Of a stretch of DNA of 64,000 bases, positions 8,970 to 17,826 are shown piece after piece (position 1 is the first letter of the stretch; each line of letters begins with the position of its first letter). Under the pieces are notes generated by a model that saw nothing but the letters and a program-made list of their open reading frames with translations, did no database searches and had not been told where the DNA came from. The stretch spans positions 4,588,001 to 4,652,000 of the forward strand of contig NZ_CP035042.1 in assembly GCF_009834345.1 (NCBI RefSeq), given 5' to 3'. A program made the position numbers and the translations under genes. Source of the DNA: Billgrantia tianxiuensis (GTDB taxonomy: Bacteria; Pseudomonadota; Gammaproteobacteria; Pseudomonadales; Halomonadaceae).

Positions 8970-10311
8970 TTATTCTCGCTGCAGCCAGGCAGCCGCACGG
9001 CGCACCTGCACCTGGCTGCTACCAAGGTATAAGGCCGGGTCCGTTGCCTGGCGCAGGGCTTCCGCTTCAATCCGCCCCCCACTTCGGCATGCGCCTCGAG
9101 CGCCTCGGCGTAGGGAATGCCCTGGAGTCGTGCCGTTTCGGCGGCTTCGACGCTGATCCGCTTGGCAGCATCCTGGCCCAGTACCGGCGCCAGCAGGCGT
9201 GACACCGGCTCGGCCATGATGCCGCCGCCGGTCGCCGCCAGGTTGCGGCGCATCGCCTCGGGATTCACTTGGAGCCCTTCGAGCAATGTGGCGGCCTGTT
9301 CCAGCACCCCCTCCAACAGCAAAGTACTGTCGACCAGCGGCGACCATTCGGCGTGCCATTCGCCCAAGCCGCGCTCCAGCGGCTGAGCAACGGCATTGAG
9401 CAGCACCGTGGTATAGCCGTGCACCTGCCGAGCGGCACCGCGGATCATGGCGCAGCGCACCGGGTTGCGCTTGTGCGGCATGGAGGAAGACTCGCCCATG
9501 CCCTCACCGCCGGGCTCGTTTACCTCGCCCACCTCGGTCTGGGTCAGCAGGGCAACATCCAGCGCCAGCTTCTCGGCTGCACCCGCCGTGGCGTCCAAGG
9601 CCGTGCCCAGGGCATGGATCGGCAGGCGGTCGGTATGCCAGGGCAGCACCGGCGTCGCCAGGCCGAGCTTCTGAGCGATAGCGTCCATGAAATCGAGGCC
9701 CTGCCCGTCCCAACCCGGCCCGTCTAAACCAGAGTGGACTCCCACGGCGCCGCCGAACTGCACCGGCAGCTCGAGCTGCGCCAGGCGGCGACGCGCCTGC
9801 TCTAGCCCGATGGCCCAGTGCGCCACCTTGACCCGAAGGTGATCGGCAGGGCCTGCTGCATCAGGGTACGCCCCACCATTACCGTCTGCTCATGGGCCTG
9901 CATGAGCGTGATCGCTGCCGTGCGGCAGCGCAGCAGCAACGCATCCAGCGCGGCCAGGCGCGGCTTGAGCAGCAGCATCAGCGCCGAGTCGATCACGTCC
10001 TGGCTGGTCGCGCCCATGTGGAAGTATCGCTTGAGTTCGTTCGGCAGCGCGGCGCGCGCCTGCTTGACGAAGGGGATGGCCGCGTTGCCGCCGCTGGCCA
10101 CTCCCGCCGCCAGTGCCTCGAGATCGAAGGCATGCACTTCGAGCGCGCGGCGCATGGCCTCGCTTGCTCCCTCGGGCATGGCGCCTCGCTCCTCCTGTGC
10201 CTCGGCCAGGGCCAGCTCGAAGGCAAGCATGGCCTCGACCAGCGCCGGAGTGTTGCTCTGCGTTAGTGCCGATTGACTCATGAAGGGGTGTCGCAGGAGG
10301 GTGTCAGGCAT
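8970..10311 (-). CDS. pcaB: 3-carboxy-cis,cis-muconate cycloisomerase (two frameshifts)
   Basis: Fumarase/argininosuccinate lyase superfamily enzyme converting 3-carboxymuconate to 4-carboxymuconolactone; about 447 residues after repair. The superfamily signature GEGMGESSSMPHKRNP is intact in the middle segment, and GATSQDVIDSA is in the first. The frame breaks at about 9832-9834 (after LPITFG, resuming VAHWAIGLEQ) and again in the six-C run at 9075-9080 (after AEVGG, resuming RIEAEALRQATDP). Each needs one extra base. Start ATG 10311 (MPDTLLRHPF) has GGGAG upstream. It lies alone between pcaI and the divergent IclR gene, sharing the operator at 10360 with it. Confidence 0.88.
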
Positions 10312-10359
10312 ATCATGCTCTCCCAAGGGCGGGCCATGGCTTAGCCCATAGTCGTACAT

Positions 10360-10378
10360 ATGTTCGCAATTCGAACAT
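10360..10378. promoter_or_regulatory. PcaR/PcaU-type operator between pcaB and iclR
   Basis: Perfect palindrome with arms ATGTTCG and CGAACAT around CAATT, in the divergent promoter of pcaB and the IclR gene. Same GTTCG-N5-CGAAC core as the pcaI and tctC sites, so the regulator likely controls both pcaB and its own gene. No third half-site is obvious here. Confidence 0.7.
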
Positions 10379-10444
10379 TATGCTAGATTGAAGGGCTCCC
10401 AAAGAGCAAACCATCCAAGACGACGGCACAACGACGGAACAAAA

Positions 10445-11230
10445 ATGGCATCAGAGGAAGAGGTTCTCAGCCCCGACGACCGGGACTTCGTCACCGCCCT
10501 GGCCAGTGGCCTGGAGGTCATCCTGGCGTTCGACGAGGCCCATCCCCGCATGACCCTCAGCGAGGTCGCCAGCCGCACCGACATGAACCGCGCCCGCGCC
10601 CGGCGCTTCCTGCTCACGCTGCACGCCCTGGGCTACGTGAGGAAGCAAGGCCGCAACTTCGAGCTGGCCCCACGGGTGCTGCAGCTCGGCTACGCGTTTC
10701 TCTCCGCCAACAACTATCGTAGCGTGATCCAGCAGGTACTGGAGGACATTACCGCCGAGAGCGGCGAATCCTCTTCCCTGGGCGTGCTCGACGGCGACGA
10801 TGTCATCTACGTGGCGCGCTCCGCCGCCCGCCATCGTCTGATGGCCATCACCCTCTCAGTGGGCACCCGGCTGCCTGCCGCTCACACCTCGATGGGGCGG
10901 GTGCTGCTGGCGCAGCTGCCCGATGCCGAGCTGGACGCCTTCCTGGAACGGGTAACGCTCGAGCGCTACACCGACAAGACCGTCACCGACAAGGCGGCAC
11001 TCAAGAAGTGCATCCTGAAGGTACGCCAGCAGGGCTATGCCATCGCCGACCAGGAACTCGACTCGGGCCTACGCTCGCTGGCAGTGCCGGCCTTCGATTC
11101 CAACGGCAAGCTGCTCGGCGCCATCAATATCAGCACCAACGCCGCCCGGGTCGATCTCGACACCCTGATGAAGGAGTACCTGCCGCTGTTGCAGCAGAAG
11201 GCCCGGGAGATCCGCTCGACCGTCAGTTAA
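10445..11230 (+). CDS. IclR-family regulator of pca genes (PcaR/PcaU type)
   Basis: 261-residue IclR regulator. N-terminal winged helix-turn-helix (about residues 15-75, with MTLSEVASRTDMNRARARRF) and a C-terminal effector domain with the VGTRLPAAHTSMGRVLLAQL block typical of the PcaR/PobR/PcaU group. It is divergent from pcaB with a palindromic operator between. Likely effector: beta-ketoadipate or protocatechuate. ATG 10445 is chosen over 10388 because the earlier codons overlap the promoter and show no family similarity. Confidence 0.87.
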   Translation: MASEEEVLSPDDRDFVTALASGLEVILAFDEAHPRMTLSEVASRTDMNRARARRFLLTLHALGYVRKQGRNFELAPRVLQLGYAFLSANNYRSVIQQVLEDITAESGESSSLGVLDGDDVIYVARSAARHRLMAITLSVGTRLPAAHTSMGRVLLAQLPDAELDAFLERVTLERYTDKTVTDKAALKKCILKVRQQGYAIADQELDSGLRSLAVPAFDSNGKLLGAINISTNAARVDLDTLMKEYLPLLQQKAREIRSTVS

Positions 11231-11250
11231 GGCACCAGATTCGCGACTTA

Positions 11251-11275
11251 TTCTGAACAAGGTTCTAGAATAGCC
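11251..11275. promoter_or_regulatory. Operator-like repeat before second IclR gene
   Basis: Imperfect inverted repeat: TTCTGAAC, 3 bases, GTTCTAGAA. The segment GTTCTAGAATAGCC (11262-11275) matches 12 of 14 positions of GTTCTAGATTATCC (13167-13180) upstream of the flavoprotein gene. A shared site of the IclR regulator encoded at 11299 is the simplest explanation. Confidence 0.5.
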
Positions 11276-11298
11276 TATTTCAACAGCGAGACGTCACC

Positions 11299-12078
11299 AT
11301 GGCGGGCAGCCTGATAGAACGTACCCTTGGAGTGATCGAAGCTCTATCCGAAGATGCCGACGGTTTACCGTTGCTGGTCATCGCGGAGCGCCTGGAAATA
11401 CCCAAGAGCGCCGCGCATCGCATCTGCCATGAGCTCATCCGTCTGGGCCACGTCCGCCAGGACGCCGCCAGCCAGCGCTACCAACTGACCACGCGCCTGG
11501 TGGCGCTGGGCTTTCGCTACCTCTCCAGCACCGGCGCCAGCGATATCGTACAGCCGATCCTCGACCGTCTCGCCGAGCAGAGCGGGGAGCTGGTGCGCCT
11601 TTCCGTCATTGAGGGGCAGCGCCTCACCTGGATCGCCAAGGCTCAGGGTGCGCGCAGCGGCCTGCGCTACGATCCTGATATGGGCAAGGAGGCGCCGCTG
11701 TTCTGCACCGCCAGCGGCCATGCTTGGCTGGCGGCGCTCAGCGACGTAGAGGCCCTGGCGCTGGTGGATAGCCAAGGCATGGACACCGACCATCCGCTCG
11801 GCCCCAACGCACCACGCACCAAGCAAGCCCTGCTCGAGCACCTGCAGCAGACGAGGCAGCGCGGCTATAGCTGGACCCACGACAGCATGGGCCCCGGCAC
11901 CGCAGCCATGGCGGCGCTGGTGCGCCATCCCCTGGATGGCCACCCCCAAGGCGTGCTGAGCATCGCCGGTCCCAGCGTGCGGCTCGACGAACAGCGCGTG
12001 AAGGCACTTGGCCCAGCGCTGGTGACCGCCGCGGAAGAACTCTCCCAGGCTACGCCTTCCTCGCAACTCTTCACCTGA
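11299..12078 (+). CDS. IclR-family regulator
   Basis: 259-residue IclR regulator with an N-terminal winged helix-turn-helix (LLVIAERLEIPKSAAHRICHE, about residues 20-60) and a C-terminal effector-binding domain (QSGELVRLSVIEGQRLTWIAKAQGARSG; TASGHAWLAAL). It differs from the PcaR-like protein upstream and resembles KdgR-style members. It precedes the AEC transporter, flavoprotein and TIM-barrel genes on the same strand and is the likely local regulator. Effector unknown. The ribosome site is weak. Confidence 0.85.
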   Translation: MAGSLIERTLGVIEALSEDADGLPLLVIAERLEIPKSAAHRICHELIRLGHVRQDAASQRYQLTTRLVALGFRYLSSTGASDIVQPILDRLAEQSGELVRLSVIEGQRLTWIAKAQGARSGLRYDPDMGKEAPLFCTASGHAWLAALSDVEALALVDSQGMDTDHPLGPNAPRTKQALLEHLQQTRQRGYSWTHDSMGPGTAAMAALVRHPLDGHPQGVLSIAGPSVRLDEQRVKALGPALVTAAEELSQATPSSQLFT

Positions 12079-12158
12079 CCTTTCACGTTGCGTCAGGCTT
12101 GCCGCCAGGCCGTGAGGCCCCTCACGGCCTGGCCGCAATCGCCCTGCAAGGAGGCTCG

Positions 12159-13114
12159 ATGCTCGAGATACTCGCCACCACCACGCCGATCTTCCTGCTG
12201 ATCGGCGCCGGCTACCTGGCCATGGGCACCCGGCTAGTGAATCGCGAGCAGCTCCAGGGCGTGGCCACCTTCGTGCTCTATTTCGCCCTGCCTGCCCTGG
12301 TCATTCGCGCGCTGACGCAGAACTCTCTCGACCAGGTCCTGCATACCCACTACCTGCTGGCCTATGGCCTCGGCTCGGCCACCATCTTCGGCCTGGCCCT
12401 GCTGCTGACCCTGAAGCGGCAGCGCAGGCCCTCAGCGAGGCCGCCATGCACGCCCTGGGCATGTCCGCCTCCAACAGCGGCTTCATCGGCTATCCGGTGG
12501 CCGCCATGGTTCTCGGCACTTCGCCGGCCGCCATCTTCCTGGCCCTGAACATGCTGATCGAGAACCTGCTGATCATCCCGGCGGCGCTGATCCTGGCCGA
12601 GGCGGGCCGCCAGAGCGGTGCCGGTATCGTCACGGTGGCCCGCAAGACCTTCGTGCGCCTGGTGCGCAACCCCATCCTGATCGGCTTGGCCCTGGGGCTG
12701 TTGCTGGCAATAACGGAAACCTCGCTGCCGCGCCCCCTGACCCAGGTCATCGAGATGCTAGCCGGCGCGGCCGGCCCGGCCGCACTCTTCGTGATTGGCG
12801 GCACCCTGTTCGGCCTCCAGGTACGCGGCATGCTGGGCGACGTCGGGCAAATCGTCACCGGCAAGCTGATCTTTCACCCCTTGGCGATACTCGGCTTCTT
12901 CCTGCTGATGCCGCAGGCGGATCCTGCCCTGCTGGCCGGCGCCCTGCTATTCGCCTGCGCTCCGATGATCAGCGTCTACCCGCTGCTCGGCCAACGCTAC
13001 GGCATGGCCGGCATCAGCGCCGCCGCGCTGATGGCCGCCACCCTGGCCGCCTTCGTGACCCTGAGCATGGGCATTTGGTTGATGGATCTCTTCGGTCTGC
13101 TGCCGATGCGCTGA
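12159..13114 (+). CDS. AEC-family permease (frameshifted)
   Basis: Auxin efflux carrier family transporter, about 318 residues after repair, with ten hydrophobic segments and a polar middle loop. The frame breaks at CCC 12429-12431: the upstream part ends LLTLKRQRRP and the conserved MHALGMSASNSGFIGYP continues in the next frame; one extra base joins them. ATG 12159 has AAGGAGG 5 bases upstream. Family members such as MdcF and MleP move organic acids. The adjacent flavoprotein and TIM-barrel genes suggest a carboxylate feeding a local pathway; the substrate is unknown. Confidence 0.82.
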
Positions 13115-13162
13115 GCCTGGCCAACCGTACTTCGACTCGACAAGCGCCGCATGAAAATGGAA

Positions 13163-13189
13163 CAATGTTCTAGATTATCCAGAACATTG
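13163..13189. promoter_or_regulatory. Perfect 9-base palindrome before flavoprotein gene
   Basis: Arms CAATGTTCT (13163-13171) and AGAACATTG (13181-13189) are perfectly complementary across a 9-base spacer, ending 17 bases before the flavoprotein ATG. It contains the GTTCTAGA motif also found before the IclR gene at 11299. Its position over the start region fits an operator. Confidence 0.65.
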
Positions 13190-13206
13190 CTCCAGTGAGG
13201 GCCGAC

Positions 13207-14958
13207 ATGGCCAAGCGTGAACCCCGTTACGACCTGGTGGTGGTAGGCTCCGGCGCCGCCGGCCTCGCCGCCGCCGTCACCGCGGCCTACCACGGCCTGA
13301 AAGTGGTGGTGGTGGAAAAAGCCGATACCCTGGGTGGTGCCACCGCCTGGTCCGGCGGCTGGATGTGGGCCCCACTCAATCCCCTCGCCCGCACTGCCGG
13401 CATCGAGGAGGATCCAGAGACAGTGCGTACCTACCTGCGACATGAGCTGGGCGAGCGCTACGACGCGACGAAGATCGACGCTTTCCTTGACGCTACGCCG
13501 CGAATGGTCGCGTTCTTCCACCAGAAGACTGCACTGCAGTTCGCCGACGGCAACGCCATCGCCGATATCCACGGCGATACTCCTGGGGCCGGGACTGGAG
13601 GTCGCTCGGTGATCGCCGCCCCCTTCGATGGCCGCAAGATTGCACCTGGAACGCTGAAAAAGCTGCGCAGGACCATGCCCGAGACCGCCTTCCTCGGCAT
13701 GCCGATCCAGGCCGGGCCGGACCTCTCCGCCTTCCTGACCTGCACGCGCTCCTTGAAGTCATTCATCCACGTGGCCAAGCGAGTGAGCCGCCATCTTGTT
13801 GATCTGGCGCGCTACGGGCGCACCATGCAGTTGGTCAACGGGGTGGCGTTGACCGGGCGGCTGGCCAAGTCCGCCGACGACCTGGGCGTGGAACTACGGG
13901 TGGCCGCGCCAGCGAAGCGGCTGATCAAGGATGGCGAGCGAGTGACCGGCGTGGTGATCGAGGGTCCGGAGGGGGAGGAAACGCTACACGCCAGGCGCGG
14001 CGTGGTGCTGGCCGCCGGTGGCTTTCCCTGGGACGTGTCACGCCGCCGCGAGCTCTTCCCGCGCGCCCCCACCGGCCAGGAGCACTGGCCGCTGCCGCCT
14101 TCCACCGCCAGCGGCGACGGCCTGCGTCTCGGCGAATCGGTGGGCGGCGTTATCGACACCGGTCTTTACTCACCGGTGGCCTGGGCGCCGGTCTCGCTGG
14201 TGCCCTGGGGAAACGACCGCATCGGCCACTTCCCGCATATCATCGACCGCGGCAAGCCGGGCCTGATCGGCGTGCTGAAAAGTGGCAGGCGCTTCGTCAA
14301 CGAGGCCCACGGCTACTACGACTACGTGGACGCCATGATCAAGGCGGTGCCGGAGGGCGAAGAGGTCTGCTCCTGGCTAATTTGCACCCACCGCTTCCAG
14401 CGCCGCTATGGCCTCGGTATCACCCGCCCGGCCCCGGTGCCCTTTCGCCACTGGATTCGCAAGGGCTATCTCAAGCGCGGCAGGACGCTGGCCGAGCTAG
14501 CGCAGGCATGCGGCATCGACCCGAACGGCCTGGAGGGCACCGTCGCCAAGTACAACCGCCATGCCGCCCGGGGCGAGGATCCCGAGTTCGGCCGCGGCTC
14601 GACTCTCTACAATCTCAAGCAGGGCGATCCGGCCCACGGTCCCAACCCCTGTGTGGCGCCCCTGGAGCAGGGCCCCTTCTACGCGGTGAAGGTCGTGCCC
14701 GGCTGCTTTGGCACCTTCGCCGGCCTCAAGACCAACGCGCACGCTCAGGTCGTGGATGCCCAGGGCGAGCCGATCGCCGGCCTCTATGCCGCTGGCACCG
14801 ACATGGCCAGTATCATGGGCGGCCACTATCCGGCCGGGGGTATCAACCTCGGTCCGGCCATGACTTTCGGCTATATCGCCGGGCGACATGCCTCTGAACC
14901 AGGTGCAGAGCAGGACACCACCCACCCCACCGACTTTCCGAAGTACGCCAATGCCTGA
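13207..14958 (+). CDS. FAD-dependent oxidoreductase, KstD/fumarate-reductase flavoprotein family
   Basis: 583-residue flavoprotein. N-terminal dinucleotide fold VVVGSGAAGLAAA (about residues 11-23) with the family block GGATAWSGGWMW, a central cap domain, and the C-terminal FAD-closing segment SIMGGHYPAGGINLGPAMTFGY. This architecture is shared by 3-ketosteroid delta-1-dehydrogenases, urocanate/fumarate reductases and related carboxylate or ring dehydrogenases. No haem or signal peptide is seen, so it is probably cytoplasmic. ATG 13207 has GAGGG 5 bases upstream; a GTG at 13195 is possible. It overlaps the next gene by 8 bases. The cluster suggests oxidation or reduction of a hydroaromatic acid rather than a steroid; that is inference. 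Confidence 0.82.
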   Translation: MAKREPRYDLVVVGSGAAGLAAAVTAAYHGLKVVVVEKADTLGGATAWSGGWMWAPLNPLARTAGIEEDPETVRTYLRHELGERYDATKIDAFLDATPRMVAFFHQKTALQFADGNAIADIHGDTPGAGTGGRSVIAAPFDGRKIAPGTLKKLRRTMPETAFLGMPIQAGPDLSAFLTCTRSLKSFIHVAKRVSRHLVDLARYGRTMQLVNGVALTGRLAKSADDLGVELRVAAPAKRLIKDGERVTGVVIEGPEGEETLHARRGVVLAAGGFPWDVSRRRELFPRAPTGQEHWPLPPSTASGDGLRLGESVGGVIDTGLYSPVAWAPVSLVPWGNDRIGHFPHIIDRGKPGLIGVLKSGRRFVNEAHGYYDYVDAMIKAVPEGEEVCSWLICTHRFQRRYGLGITRPAPVPFRHWIRKGYLKRGRTLAELAQACGIDPNGLEGTVAKYNRHAARGEDPEFGRGSTLYNLKQGDPAHGPNPCVAPLEQGPFYAVKVVPGCFGTFAGLKTNAHAQVVDAQGEPIAGLYAAGTDMASIMGGHYPAGGINLGPAMTFGYIAGRHASEPGAEQDTTHPTDFPKYANA

Positions 14959-15823
14959 TCGCCTCTACTCCCTGGCCGCCCTCACTGTCCTGGAGCTGTC
15001 GCCTCCCGAGATGATCGAGGTTGCCGCCCAGGCCGGCTTTGATGCCGTGGGTCTGCGCCTGATTCCCGCCACGTCAGAGGAGCACCACTACCCCCTGGCC
15101 AGCGATGCCGGCCTGCTGCGCCAGACCCGGCAGCGCCTACGGGAGACGGGGATCAGGGTGCTGGATATCGAAATCCTACGCCTCAGGCCCGACACCAAGG
15201 TGAGGCGCGACTTTCGCCATGTTCTCGAGATCGGCGCCGAGCTGGGTGCCAGCGAGGTGCTGGTAGCAGGAAATGACGACGATGAAACGCGAACCGCAGA
15301 CAATTTTGCCGCCCTGTGCGAGCTGGCTCGCCCCCTGGGGCTATACCCCCATCTCGAGTTCATGCCCTGGACAGGAGTGAAGAACCTGCGCCAGGCGCAT
15401 CGCATCGTCGCCGCAACCCGCAAAGCGGGGCATGACAACGCCTGCCTGTTGGTGGATGCCTTCCATTTCAACCGCTCGGCCAGCCGTTTGGAGGACCTGA
15501 CCGAGGTATCCTCCGATTGGATGCACTATGCGCAACTGTGTGACGTGGCCGGGCCAATTCCGGCCAGCATGGAAGAAATCCTCCACGAGGCGAGACAGCA
15601 GCGCCGTTTCCCCGGCGATGGCGACATCGACCTGCCGGCCCTGCTGGCCGCATTGCCCGACAGGCTGCCTTTGAGTCTGGAGGTTCCAACCGAGGGGCTG
15701 CGCCAGCAGGGCATCTCACCACTGGCGAGAGCACAGCAAGCACTGGGGAAGGCACGCCGCGCCGTGGCCGGGGATTCAACAGATGGACAGGACCGGCTAT
15801 CATTCGAGAGCGGCATCTATTAG
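14951..15823 (+). CDS. TIM-barrel sugar-phosphate isomerase/epimerase-like protein
   Basis: 290-residue AP-endonuclease-2 family TIM barrel (xylose isomerase-like). The four metal-ligand regions of the superfamily can be recognised: Glu in LYPHLEFMPW, Asp in LLVDAFHFNRS, a polar residue in YAQLCD and Glu in LSLEVPTEG. The N-terminal half of QuiC in this window has the same fold and ligand pattern, so a single-domain dehydroshikimate dehydratase (AsbF-like) or a keto-sugar isomerase are both possible. It overlaps the flavoprotein stop (ATGCCTGA), implying coupled translation and a joint pathway. Confidence 0.78.
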   Translation: MPDRLYSLAALTVLELSPPEMIEVAAQAGFDAVGLRLIPATSEEHHYPLASDAGLLRQTRQRLRETGIRVLDIEILRLRPDTKVRRDFRHVLEIGAELGASEVLVAGNDDDETRTADNFAALCELARPLGLYPHLEFMPWTGVKNLRQAHRIVAATRKAGHDNACLLVDAFHFNRSASRLEDLTEVSSDWMHYAQLCDVAGPIPASMEEILHEARQQRRFPGDGDIDLPALLAALPDRLPLSLEVPTEGLRQQGISPLARAQQALGKARRAVAGDSTDGQDRLSFESGIY

Positions 15824-15860
15824 CCTGCTATCATTAAGTTTCATAACACTCTGGAATACC

Positions 15861-16751
15861 ATGGCCTCGACCACCACGGTCCCCGCACTGAAGGCGGATC
15901 GCCCCCTGCTCGGAATCGCCTTCATGCTGGCTGCAGGCCTGCTGTTTACGCTGCTCGATACGGCGGTGAAATGGCTGACCCAGAGCTACTCCCCTGTGCA
16001 GGTGGTCTGGGCCCGTTATGCCGGTCACATGCTGGTGTTGGGTGGTTATCTGCTCATACTCGGCTGGCCTCGTTGCCGCGAGATCATGGCTTCCGTCGAA
16101 TCGCTACCAGGGCAGTTCGTGCGCGGCCTGCTGTTGCTCGCCGCCAGCACCTTCGCCTTCCTGGCCTTCCGTGAATTGCCGCTGCTGCAGGTGTACGTCA
16201 TCAATTTCAGCTCGCCGCTGCTGGTCACCCTGCTGGCGATTCCGTTGCTGAGTGAGCGGGTAACGGCAGCACGCGGCATAGCGGTCGCTGTAGGCTTCGT
16301 TGGGGTGGTGATTGCGGTGGGACCGGTGGATTGGCGTGCCCAGCCCGCCGCCTTGCTACCCTTCGGGATGGCCCTGTGCTTCGCACTGTACCAGCTCGCC
16401 ACGCGTCGCTTCGGCCGCAACGACCACCCGCTAGCGTCGCTGTTCTATGCGGGCCTGGCCGGCGCCTTGGTCAGTTCCTTGGTCGTGCCATTCTTCTGGA
16501 GCCCCGTTGCGTTGGGCGATACACCTCTGTTCCTGCTGGTCGGCACCCTGGGAGCCATCAGCCAGCTCGGCTTGATCATGGCCATGCGCTGCGCCCCGGC
16601 GTCACTGGTCTCGCCTTTCCTCTATCTGCAAATCGTCTGGGCCACCGTGTCGGGCTATCTGGTGTTCGGCGACGTGCCGCTGCTGGAAACTTACCTGGGC
16701 GCCGTGCTGATCATTGGGGCGGGAATATTCCTGGCAACCCGCAAGCGCTGA
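15861..16751 (+). CDS. DMT-superfamily (EamA) permease
   Basis: 296-residue inner-membrane protein with ten hydrophobic segments in two EamA repeats (about residues 15-145 and 155-295). Drug/metabolite transporter superfamily; substrate unknown. ATG 15861 is preferred over the upstream ATG at 15783, which overlaps the preceding gene. It ends the IclR-AEC-flavoprotein-isomerase run. The stop lies inside a perfect 11-base stem that separates it from the convergent shikimate dehydrogenase gene. Confidence 0.82.
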   Translation: MASTTTVPALKADRPLLGIAFMLAAGLLFTLLDTAVKWLTQSYSPVQVVWARYAGHMLVLGGYLLILGWPRCREIMASVESLPGQFVRGLLLLAASTFAFLAFRELPLLQVYVINFSSPLLVTLLAIPLLSERVTAARGIAVAVGFVGVVIAVGPVDWRAQPAALLPFGMALCFALYQLATRRFGRNDHPLASLFYAGLAGALVSSLVVPFFWSPVALGDTPLFLLVGTLGAISQLGLIMAMRCAPASLVSPFLYLQIVWATVSGYLVFGDVPLLETYLGAVLIIGAGIFLATRKR

Positions 16752-16767
16752 GTCGCAGCGCTTGCGG
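16739..16767. terminator. Bidirectional hairpin between convergent genes
   Basis: Perfect 11-base arms CCGCAAGCGCT and AGCGCTTGCGG around a 7-base loop. It spans the DMT stop codon and lies just before the end of the convergent dehydrogenase gene. No long T run follows, so termination is inferred from position and stability. Confidence 0.6.
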
Positions 16768-16775
16768 TCGGCATT

Positions 16776-17636
16776 TCAGAACTCCCCCAGCAGCTCGCGC
16801 CGATAGTGCGCATAGAGGGTGGTGGCCTGTTCATCGGCGGCGGTGCGCTTGCTCTCGTCCTCGCAGAAGCGCTTGAAAGCATCGACGCCCTGGAAGACAA
16901 ACAGGCTCACACCACTCATTACCGCCGCCCCGACCGCCTTCGCAGCAGCGACGAATTCGGTCACCGCCGGCACGTAGACCGCATCGAAGACCCAGTGGTG
17001 CGCCGCCACCAGCTCCTTGGGCAACGGGCAACCCGGGCTCTTCTCGTGGCCGATGGGGGTGCAGTTGACCAAGCCGTCGCAGGCCTGCACCGTCTCGGCC
17101 AGTTGCATCGGAGTGATGGTAGAGGCAGCGAAGCCTTGGGCCTTCAGCTCCTCGGCTAGCTGTTTCGACTTGGCCGGATCGAGATCCATCAGGATAACTT
17201 CGGTGGCACCGAGCCTGCCCAGGCCGAAGGCGACCGCCTTGCCCACGCCGCCGGTACCGAGCAGCAGTACCCGTCCCGGCGCACGCTCGCCGAGAGTGGC
17301 ACGAAAGCCGCTGATGAAGCCGGTGAAGTCGGTATTGTCGGCGAAGATGCCATCCCGCTCGAAGACCAGCGTGTTGGCGGCCCCGACCATCCGCGCGCCT
17401 TCGGATGCGTGATCGGCAAGGCGCACGGCATCCTCCTTCCAGGGATAGGTGACGTTGACCCCCCGATACCCGGCTGCCATTACCTTTTTCACCTGGCTCT
17501 CCAGGGAATCAATGGGCTCCTCGTTGGCATCGAACAGGTCATAGGTGGTGGGAATACCAGTCAGCTTGCCGAGCCGCACGTGCAGGTCCGGCGAGCTGGA
17601 GTTCATGATGGCCTTGCCGATCAATCCCAATTTCAT
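16776..17636 (-). CDS. Shikimate/quinate dehydrogenase, catabolic AroE type
   Basis: 286-residue member of the AroE/YdiB family. Catalytic Lys67 in VNVTYPWK and Asp103 in NTD are present; the nucleotide fold is GTGGVGKA (about 127-134). Strand beta-2 ends in M-D151-L-D153 rather than the NRT motif of biosynthetic NADP-dependent AroE; an acidic residue here suggests NAD preference, as in catabolic quinate/shikimate dehydrogenases. AGGAGA lies 8 bases before ATG 17636. It lies downstream of quiC on the same strand, so oxidation of shikimate to 3-dehydroshikimate (or quinate to dehydroquinate) for catabolism is the likely role. Confidence 0.87.
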   Translation of the reverse strand: MKLGLIGKAIMNSSSPDLHVRLGKLTGIPTTYDLFDANEEPIDSLESQVKKVMAAGYRGVNVTYPWKEDAVRLADHASEGARMVGAANTLVFERDGIFADNTDFTGFISGFRATLGERAPGRVLLLGTGGVGKAVAFGLGRLGATEVILMDLDPAKSKQLAEELKAQGFAASTITPMQLAETVQACDGLVNCTPIGHEKSPGCPLPKELVAAHHWVFDAVYVPAVTEFVAAAKAVGAAVMSGVSLFVFQGVDAFKRFCEDESKRTAADEQATTLYAHYRRELLGEF

Positions 17637-17710
17637 AACGCTGTCTCCTGAACGGGGGCGAGCTTTCTGCGCTCGGCAATATGGCGTTAAACGTCTCCTT
17701 AAAATGCTCA

Positions 17711-17725
17711 TTTACAAACAGTAAA
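17711..17725. promoter_or_regulatory. Palindrome upstream of shikimate dehydrogenase
   Basis: Perfect inverted repeat TTTAC-AAACA-GTAAA in the 190-base gap between quiC and the dehydrogenase gene. The N5 spacing equals that of the IclR-type sites but the half-site differs. Its position about 75 bases before the ATG could be a promoter operator. Confidence 0.35.
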
Positions 17726-17826
17726 CTCCGCTTTTTCGTCGCCGTTTGCCTTGTCTTGCCTTCGCTCGAAGAGCTCGCATAAATCTCAAAAGTCGGTCCC
17801 AAAGCCACTACCAACTCTGCCTGGTT

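Noticed and set aside
12099..12158. N-terminal extension of the AEC permease from ATG 12099
   Set aside because: The AAGGAGG directly before ATG 12159 and the hydrophobic family start favour 12159.
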